The notes under the pieces were generated by a model, which was given only the letters and a program-made list of their open reading frames with translations, was not told the origin of the DNA and searched no databases. Shown one piece after another: positions 6,911 through 10,748 of a DNA stretch of 10,748 bases (the first letter of the stretch is position 1; every line of letters begins with the position of its first letter). Origin of the DNA: Xenococcus sp039190385. Its GTDB lineage: Bacteria > Cyanobacteriota > Cyanobacteriia > Cyanobacteriales > Xenococcaceae. The translations under genes were made by a program, and so were the position numbers. The DNA is taken from the NCBI GenBank assembly GCA_039190385.1, contig JBCCYD010000199.1, positions 1 through 10,748 on the forward strand, in the 5' to 3' direction.

Positions 6911-7938
6911 TGCTCCAAAGCGTTCTTAATAGTTAAAGAACTAGCATTGGGTAAAAAAGCGTTTTGGCTAATATATCTCTTCCAAGCTTTGGTTCCTGGT
7001 TGTCTGGCAAAAATTTGGAGCATATGACGAGTGATAGAATTTAGCCTGGCCCCTTTGCTCATCCAATGATCGATATAAGGTAACATTGCTTCGACAATTT
7101 GGTGACGACTAGAAATCTCCGCTTTGGAGTCATAGAAATCTCGATCTACCGTGGCAAATAAATAAGGATTGTCGTAGGCAGCTCGGCCAATCATCACCGC
7201 ATCGACCGAGTTTAAACATTCTTTTACTTGCTTGAGATCAATAATTCCGCCGTTGATTTCGATGAACAAATGGGGAAATTCTCTTTTAAGACGGTAAACA
7301 TCTTCATAACGCAGTGGTGGAACATTACGGTTTTCCTTGGGACTTAAACCTTGTAACCAGGCTTTGCGAGCATGAACACTAAAATGACGACAACCTGCAC
7401 CCGAAACAATACGAACAAATTCTGCCATGTCTTCATAGCGATCGCGATCATCAATCCCAATCCGATGTTTGACAGTGACAGGAATCGTGACGGCTTGTTG
7501 CATTTGGGCGATCGCAGTTGCCACTAATTGGGGTTTGGCCATCAAACAAGCACCGAAATTACCATTTTGCACCCGTGAGCTAGGACAACCAACATTGAGA
7601 TTTACCGCATCATAGCCCCAATCTTCGGCTATTTTGGCACATTCTGCCAGTTCTGAAGGCTTATCGCCACCTAATTGTAAGACAAGGGGTTTTTCTTCAG
7701 GAGAAAAGCCTAATAGTTTTTCGCGATCGCCGTGAATAATGGCAGGAGTTGTCACCATCTCTGTGTAGAGCAGAGTGTATTTAGTAATTTGACGCATTAA
7801 ATACCGATAATGGCGATCGGTTCGATCCATCATCGGCGCAATACTGAGAGGATTATTACTAACTAATTGGTTGTAAACTATCGTTTGGTTTATTGAGTAG
7901 AAAATGATTCTTTGATTATGTAATCTCATAAATATCAT
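6892..7938 (-). CDS. dusA: tRNA-dihydrouridine synthase A (DusA)
   Basis: 348 residues. DusA is an FMN- and NADPH-dependent enzyme that reduces uridines in the tRNA D-loop (U20 and U20a in characterised members). After a ~30-residue extension, the TIM barrel begins with LSIAPMMDRTDRHYR, the DusA signature. TEMVTTPAIIHGD and LQLGG follow, then NLNVGCPSSRVQNGNFGACLM with the catalytic Cys118 in GCP. HFSVHARKAWLQGLSPKENR is typical of DusA, and INGGI plus MIGRAAYDNPYLF bind FMN phosphate. The C-terminal helical domain (YIDHWMSKGARLNSITRHML) is present. The first ~27 residues look less conserved; ATG 7938 and ATG 7929 are the only ATG candidates ahead of the core. The gene follows the GNAT gene on the same strand with a 161-base gap and is convergent with the DUF2779 gene. 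Confidence 0.95.
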   Translation of the reverse strand: MIFMRLHNQRIIFYSINQTIVYNQLVSNNPLSIAPMMDRTDRHYRYLMRQITKYTLLYTEMVTTPAIIHGDREKLLGFSPEEKPLVLQLGGDKPSELAECAKIAEDWGYDAVNLNVGCPSSRVQNGNFGACLMAKPQLVATAIAQMQQAVTIPVTVKHRIGIDDRDRYEDMAEFVRIVSGAGCRHFSVHARKAWLQGLSPKENRNVPPLRYEDVYRLKREFPHLFIEINGGIIDLKQVKECLNSVDAVMIGRAAYDNPYLFATVDRDFYDSKAEISSRHQIVEAMLPYIDHWMSKGARLNSITRHMLQIFARQPGTKAWKRYISQNAFLPNASSLTIKNALEQVMSNK

Positions 7939-8099
7939 TAATGATCAACCGTCATTAGTCAATATTCAACAAGCTAATCTTTAATACTTTAAATACTTCA
8001 AAATAGGTTTATTTTTACAATTACTTTTATTGTCCCAGACTGTCCTGGACAGATTTATAGTGCTGCGATCGCGTCTAATCAAGCTCGATTTACTAGATT
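7939..8099. other. Intergenic region between GNAT gene and dusA
   Basis: This AT-rich stretch lies upstream of dusA and downstream of the GNAT gene (both minus strand), so it probably holds the dusA promoter. It contains one HIP1 octamer (around 8066) and a perfect palindrome CTGTCC-T-GGACAG at 8040-8052. Confidence 0.5.
8030..8052. repeat. Degenerate palindromic repeat copy (TTGTCCCAG...CCTGG)
   Basis: The segment begins TTGTCCCAGACTGTCCTGG and aligns with the copy at 8935-8954 (TTGTCCAGCTACCTGTTCTGG minus about three bases). It keeps CCAG/CTGG arms and also forms the 13-base palindrome at 8040-8052. Membership of the repeat family is an inference from this alignment. Confidence 0.4.
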
Positions 8100-8555
8100 C
8101 TATGCTTGTCGTTTTTTAATAAATCTCATTTCACCCTCAAATATTACATTGGACTCAATCCCAATCGGAATCCATCCCAGATGAAGATAGAAACCATAGG
8201 CTCGAAATTTAGGGTTGCGATCGGTGAGCAGCCAAATTTCTTCAATATCATGAGACCATAGCCAGTCTTCTGCCAATTGCATTAAGGCGCGACCAACTCC
8301 TCGACCCTCAAAGTTAGACAGAACAAAGAGGCCCACAATGGTTTTTTCTGCTTTGTTTGCAATAGTAAATCCGATTGGTTGCTCATCGATTTCTGCAATC
8401 CAAGCCTGGCAATCTGTTTGCAGCATTTCGGCAACTGAATCTGGAGTGATGCCAAGTTCCGCAATTTCTTCTCGCGATTGATAGTTTTCCCGAACACTGG
8501 TTCTAATTTCAAAAAGAGTTTCGATATCTTTCTGTTGAGCGACTCGAATTTGCAT
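8100..8555 (-). CDS. GNAT family N-acetyltransferase
   Basis: 151 residues, the usual size of a single GNAT domain, which transfers an acetyl group from acetyl-CoA to an amine. It starts at the first beta strand (MQIRVAQQKDIETLFEIR). Acceptor-side helices follow, then strand 4 with IVGLFVLSNFEGRGVGRALM (about 74-93), where the R/Q-x2-G-x-G acetyl-CoA pyrophosphate loop is EGRGVG. Motif B follows (EIWLLTDRNPKFRAYGFYLHLGW), in which YGFYLHLGW is the typical end of the fold. The substrate is not predictable; small GNATs of this type may act on amino acids, drugs or proteins. ATG 8553-8555 has no clear Shine-Dalgarno sequence. No signal peptide or membrane segment is present, so it is cytoplasmic. 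Confidence 0.88.
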   Translation of the reverse strand: MQIRVAQQKDIETLFEIRTSVRENYQSREEIAELGITPDSVAEMLQTDCQAWIAEIDEQPIGFTIANKAEKTIVGLFVLSNFEGRGVGRALMQLAEDWLWSHDIEEIWLLTDRNPKFRAYGFYLHLGWIPIGIESNVIFEGEMRFIKKRQA

Positions 8556-8723
8556 TTTTTTTGTAGCTTAATGAATTTTTCCTCAAAAATAAGCAAGATA
8601 TGCATAATATTTTGTTACTATATTTTAGCTATTTTAAAATTTTTATTGTTAATTTTTATGAACAAAAATTTTGATTTTGAGAAGTTCTTGAAATTGGTTT
8701 TAATCCGTGATATTATTTATTTC

Positions 8724-8771
8724 ATAATGGAAATAGTGACGTTTATGTGCAAGAGGAAATATTTCCATTAT
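8724..8771. repeat. Perfect 12-bp inverted repeat with 24-nt loop
   Basis: ATAATGGAAATA (8724-8735) and TATTTCCATTAT (8760-8771) are exact reverse complements separated by 24 bases. Possible roles are a transcript hairpin, a dimeric-regulator site, or a relic of a miniature element. Neither flank has an obvious T-tract. Confidence 0.6.
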
Positions 8772-8913
8772 AAAGAATTAAAATTATCACACACCCAGCG
8801 ATCGCCATTGTCAAACCTTCTTTACTCAAGGCAACATTAAGAAAAATTAAATTTTAAATTAATGTTTAAACATAGTTAAAATAACGTTTTTTAATTATTA
8901 AGTTTCACGGTTT

Positions 8914-8966
8914 CTCAGCTACGTATTCTAGGCTTGTCCAGCTACCTGTTCTGGAACAAGGAGCAG
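8914..8966. repeat. Palindromic repeat cluster, copies 2a-2c
   Basis: Three related units lie in tandem. 8914-8931 reads CTCAGCTACGTATTCTAG, 8938-8954 reads CCAGCTACCTGTTCTGG, and 8951-8966 reads CTGGAACAAGGAGCAG, which resembles copy 1 (361-379) in the opposite orientation. GCTTGTCCAGCTAC at 8932-8945 recurs almost exactly as GCTTGCCCAGCTAC at 10327-10340. Confidence 0.6.
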
Positions 8967-8997
8967 AGAGATAAATTAGGAGCGAGTATTTTCTGTT

Positions 8998-9036
8998 TCT
9001 CTAATTGTTTATGATAGGGTTAATTGGGATTAGAGA
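8998..9036. promoter_or_regulatory. Candidate operator upstream of RelB-like antitoxin
   Basis: TCTCTAAT (8998-9005) and ATTAGAGA (9029-9036) form an 8-bp perfect inverted repeat ending about 10 bases before the antitoxin ATG. RelB/DinJ antitoxins autoregulate through such sites. The right arm overlaps the GAGAGGAT ribosome binding site, so occupancy could also affect translation. Confidence 0.4.
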
Positions 9037-9046
9037 GGATAAGGCC

Positions 9047-9325
9047 ATGACCAGGACAGACCGAATTGAAGCTCGCATTGAATCTGATCTTAAGCAAGCT
9101 GCTGAAAATGTTTTTTCTAAGCTTGGCGTGACCCCTTCTGATGCTATCCGCATTTCTTATAAGCAGGTTGAATTGCATCAGGGTTTTCCCTTTGATGTCA
9201 AAATTCCCAATGCGGAAACACTCGCTACTATTGAAGAGATTGAAAAGCATCCTGAGCATCTTCAATGTTATGAAAATGTTGATGAGATGTTCAAGGATTG
9301 GGACGTAGATGAAGACGAATACTAA
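9047..9325 (+). CDS. RelB/DinJ family antitoxin
   Basis: 92 residues from ATG 9047, which has GAGAGGAT at a suitable distance; further upstream starts in this frame (9005) would add residues without homology. The N-terminal RHH-type DNA-binding half (TDRIEARIESDLKQAAENVF, then SKLGVTPSDAIRISYKQVEL) and the FPFDVKIPNAET segment are the DinJ/RelB signature. The C-terminal part is acidic (EMFKDWDVDEDEY), typical of the toxin-neutralising tail. The family neutralises a RelE/YafQ-type mRNA-cleaving toxin and represses its own promoter. The toxin that should follow survives only as a remnant (9309-9400), so this antitoxin appears to be orphaned. Confidence 0.85.
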   Translation: MTRTDRIEARIESDLKQAAENVFSKLGVTPSDAIRISYKQVELHQGFPFDVKIPNAETLATIEEIEKHPEHLQCYENVDEMFKDWDVDEDEY

Positions 9326-9400
9326 CGCCAAAAGAAAGTTCTCGCTTCCGACGTGATCTAAAACTAATGATGAGATCGCATAGAGAGCTGCTTCACCTAA
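9309..9400 (+). pseudogene. Remnant of RelE/YafQ-type toxin
   Basis: An ATG at 9309 overlaps the antitoxin end by 17 bases but stops after 15 codons. In the neighbouring frame (open 9313-9468) the translation TPKESSRFRRDLKLMMRSHR then ELL resembles the N-terminus of RelE/YafQ toxins (SxxFxRDxKxxx+++). A single frameshift would join this to the ATG. After about 25 residues similarity is lost and the frame runs into the next promoter. The catalytic C-terminal part is absent. The match is short, so the call is tentative. Confidence 0.4.
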
Positions 9401-9435
9401 TTGCATTTTGTCATTTCACTGGTATGGTCATTAAG

Positions 9436-9464
9436 TTCTGGTATATCATATTGGCATACCAGAA
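9436..9464. promoter_or_regulatory. Palindromic operator of the RHH antitoxin-vapC operon
   Basis: TTCTGGTAT (9436-9444) and ATACCAGAA (9456-9464) are perfect 9-bp inverted arms with an 11-base spacer, ending 12 bases before the antitoxin ATG. A third half-site CTGGTAT lies at 9419-9425, 19 bases upstream of the matching CTGGTAT of the left arm. This fits autorepression by a dimeric ribbon-helix-helix antitoxin, with conditional cooperativity possible through the extra half-site. Confidence 0.65.
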
Positions 9465-9476
9465 TTGAAAGTAATC

Positions 9477-9713
9477 ATGAATACGTCAGTACATATCCCA
9501 GATGACTTAGCTCAAAGATTAGAAAATCATGTATCTTCCCCTAATTGTGAACTTGCAAGTAGAAATGCTTTTATCGTTGAGGCAATCAGACAACTTTTGG
9601 ATGAGGTTGAGAGTGAAGGAAATTGGTGTGAAGAAATTATGGCTTGGCAAGGTTGCGACGTAGAGTTCCAGCGAGAGGAATTAACAGGCTTTGAGAGAGA
9701 CCTAGGATTATGA
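9477..9713 (+). CDS. Ribbon-helix-helix antitoxin (VapB-type, CopG/RHH)
   Basis: 78 residues from ATG 9477 (MNTSVHIPDDLAQRLENHV); a TTG at 9465 would overlap the operator edge. Residues 2-47 have the RHH pattern: a short strand TSVHIP, helix DDLAQRLENHV, then the turn and second helix RNAFIVEAIRQLLDEVE. The C-terminal 30 residues, rich in Glu and Trp, form the probable toxin-binding tail. Its stop overlaps the vapC start as ATGA, so the two are translationally coupled. It should neutralise the PIN toxin and repress the operon at the palindrome just upstream. Confidence 0.82.
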   Translation: MNTSVHIPDDLAQRLENHVSSPNCELASRNAFIVEAIRQLLDEVESEGNWCEEIMAWQGCDVEFQREELTGFERDLGL

Positions 9714-10111
9714 TGTATCTTTTGGATACGAATACTGTTTCCGATTATTTGAGAGGAAATCCCGGAGTTCTCAAAAATCTCAAACGTCATCACCATAGTT
9801 TGGTAGCAATTAGTAGTGTCACCAAATATGAATTGTTTTATGGCTTGCAGAAAAATCCCCAGGCACATAAAAAATATGGTGAGCAATTACTACTATTGTT
9901 TAAGCAAGCTCAAGATTTGGTTTTTGATGCAGAATCAGCTTTGCTCGCAGCAGAAATTAAGCATTATTTGACGAACAAAGGTCAGTCTATTGGTGATTGC
10001 GATACGATGATTGCTGCTGTAGGATTACGGCACAACGCAGTAGTTGTAACCAACAATCTAAAACATTTTCAGAGAGTTGAAAATCTGGTGGTGATTAACT
10101 GGAAAGATTAA
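9710..10111 (+). CDS. vapC: PIN-domain ribonuclease toxin VapC
   Basis: 133 residues, standard VapC length. VapC toxins are Mg2+-dependent endoribonucleases that cut tRNA or rRNA when freed from the antitoxin. The PIN acidic residues are all present: Asp6 in YLLDTNTVSDYLRG, Glu41 in SVTKYELFYGL, Asp96/Asp98 in IGDCDTMIAA, and the final TNNLKHFQRV motif with Asn115/Asn116. The C-terminal VINWKD matches the usual VapC ending. The start ATG overlaps the antitoxin stop by 4 bases; a second ATG at 9713 is an alternative. No truncation or frameshift is seen, so the pair is probably functional. Confidence 0.92.
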   Translation: MMYLLDTNTVSDYLRGNPGVLKNLKRHHHSLVAISSVTKYELFYGLQKNPQAHKKYGEQLLLLFKQAQDLVFDAESALLAAEIKHYLTNKGQSIGDCDTMIAAVGLRHNAVVVTNNLKHFQRVENLVVINWKD

Positions 10112-10170
10112 TTTTGTTGCTTCTATCGATTCCCAAGAAAGATTAGACAACAATAAGATTATTCAGTCTC

Positions 10171-10197
10171 ACGCAAAGACGCAAAGGCGCAAAGGCG
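10171..10197 (+). repeat. Octamer tandem repeat (ACGCAAAG-type)
   Basis: Units ACGCAAAG, ACGCAAAG and GCGCAAAG in tandem, then GCG; a further single ACGCAAAG lies at 10230-10237. Such runs are common between cyanobacterial genes. The rest of 10112-10289 shows no gene. Confidence 0.65.
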
Positions 10198-10289
10198 TTT
10201 ATACAGCTTCGTTTTCTGGTCAAAGATAGACGCAAAGGGATTAAAAGTTATGCTTCAGAGTGTGAATAAACAGTAATATCTGTGTTTAT

Positions 10290-10350
10290 CCAGAGCACCG
10301 ATCTGGACTTGTCTGCGTTTATCTGTGCTTGCCCAGCTACGTGTTCTGGG
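10290..10350. repeat. Palindromic repeat copies 3a and 3b
   Basis: 10290-10306 reads CCAGAGCACCGATCTGG, with 13 of 17 bases matching the core of copy 1. 10332-10350 reads CCCAGCTACGTGTTCTGGG. They are separated and preceded by TCTGTGTTTAT and TCTGCGTTTATCTGTG phrases, which match in reverse complement the cacagatg/aaacgcagat flanks of copy 1. The unit ends 7 bases before the stop codon of the TPR gene. Confidence 0.65.
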
Positions 10351-10357
10351 GACGATT

Positions 10358-10748
10358 TTATTCTTCAATGCTCTCAAACAATTCTTTTACTTTTGCTTCG
10401 GTCATCTCAAACATTGTGGCAACTTTTGTTAGAAGACTATTATCTTGAGTTTTTTGATACAAACTAGCTAATTTTCTAATAACTAAATCTCTATATTGTT
10501 GATCTTCAAACTCCACAAAAATCTCTAAAGCTTGCAAATAATAACTTTTAGCTTGTTTAAATTCTGATAACTCTTCTGCGAGCATACCCAATTGCCCGTA
10601 AGTGTGTGCTTGTTCATAGAGATCGCCGTATTCAATGTAGATATCGAGAGCTTGTTGATAGTAATCTTTCGCTTGCTCGTATTGCCTTAATTGATAGGCT
10701 ACATTGCCTAATTGGTGGTAAGTGCCAGCTTGTTCGTAGCGATCGCTG
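10358..10748 (-). CDS. Tetratricopeptide repeat protein, C-terminal part (cut by window edge)
   Basis: The open frame runs from the right edge to TAA 10358-10360, about 129 residues. It contains 40-residue TPR units of the cyanobacterial type: YEQAGTYHQLGNVAYQLRQY then EQAKDYYQQALDIYIEYGDL, followed by YEQAHTYGQLGMLAEELSEF then KQAKSYYLQALEIFVEFED. A degenerate helical end (LASLYQKTQDNSLLTKVATM) and an acidic tail follow. TPR arrays mediate protein-protein contacts. In cyanobacteria such arrays often follow an NB-ARC, NACHT or CHAT effector module, but the N-terminus is outside the window, so the role cannot be assigned. Confidence 0.85.
   Translation of the reverse strand, partial: SDRYEQAGTYHQLGNVAYQLRQYEQAKDYYQQALDIYIEYGDLYEQAHTYGQLGMLAEELSEFKQAKSYYLQALEIFVEFEDQQYRDLVIRKLASLYQKTQDNSLLTKVATMFEMTEAKVKELFESIEE

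Larger units (their letters stand above)
8556..8997. other. AT-rich non-coding region
   Basis: About 440 bases without a convincing gene: a plus-strand open frame at 8478-8840 overlaps the GNAT gene antisense and looks like a low-complexity shadow. It holds a 12-bp inverted repeat (8724-8771), a HIP1 octamer (around 8799), a 12-base palindrome ATGTTTAAACAT (8862-8873) and the palindromic repeat cluster at 8914-8966. Promoters for the GNAT gene (left) and the RelB-like antitoxin (right) are expected here, but none is distinct. Confidence 0.6.

Noticed and set aside
8478..8840. Plus-strand open frame of 120 codons rich in Phe, Ile and Leu
   Set aside because: It overlaps the GNAT gene antisense, has low-complexity AT-driven composition and shows no domain; treated as a chance frame.
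9020..9406. Minus-strand open frame opposite the RelB-like antitoxin
   Set aside because: It is antisense to a well-supported antitoxin and has no recognisable motif.
9527..9886. Minus-strand open frame across the RHH antitoxin and vapC
   Set aside because: It is a shadow of two strong coupled genes.
10171..10237. Possible CRISPR array from repeated ACGCAAAG units
   Set aside because: The units are 8 bases in direct tandem without spacers, so this is a simple tandem repeat.
10282..10467. Plus-strand open frame starting in the palindromic repeat
   Set aside because: It is made of repeat DNA and antisense TPR sequence; the minus-strand TPR frame explains the region.

Overview
The window looks like cyanobacterial chromosome. 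It is AT-rich, carries about ten copies of the octamer GCGATCGC (HIP1) spread over most genes but none in the insertion sequence, and has heptameric and octameric short tandem repeats between genes. The mix of toxin-antitoxin genes, TIR and TPR proteins also fits a large, repeat-rich cyanobacterial genome. Genus cannot be fixed from the sequence.

Layout. Positions 1-426 hold debris: the 3' end of an unidentified gene, then the first ~45 codons of a HepT-like (DUF86) toxin that runs into a short palindromic repeat. Positions 427-2013 are a complete-looking single-ORF IS66-family element (ISBst12 type) with GTAA-ended inverted repeats and no target duplication. Its right end cuts a TIR-iSTAND signalling/defence gene on the minus strand, and the element supplies that gene's last five codons and stop. 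Next come two plus-strand genes: a thiamine-diphosphate 2-keto-acid decarboxylase (3029-4696) and a DUF2779 protein (4764-6749) that combines a Cas4/RecB-like PD-(D/E)xK nuclease with Fe-S-type cysteines and a DnaQ-like exonuclease domain. Convergent to them is dusA (tRNA-dihydrouridine synthase A, 6892-7938), followed by a GNAT acetyltransferase (8100-8555), both on the minus strand. A ~490-base AT-rich non-coding stretch follows. It contains a perfect 12-bp inverted repeat and a cluster of the same palindromic repeat seen at 361. Then come a RelB/DinJ-type antitoxin whose toxin survives only as a frameshifted remnant, and an intact RHH antitoxin-VapC pair with a perfect palindromic operator candidate. 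The window ends in the C-terminal part of a TPR protein on the minus strand.

How the genes fit together. Housekeeping genes (dusA) are interleaved with conflict and stress genes: HepT remnant, TIR-iSTAND, DUF2779 nuclease, RelB with toxin remnant, VapBC and TPR. Several of these are visibly decaying, and the IS66 element and the small palindromic repeats sit exactly at the break points. The most notable items are the IS-truncated TIR-iSTAND effector, the dual-nuclease DUF2779 protein, the dispersed CCCAG...CTGGG palindrome family, and the eroded toxin next to a preserved antitoxin.
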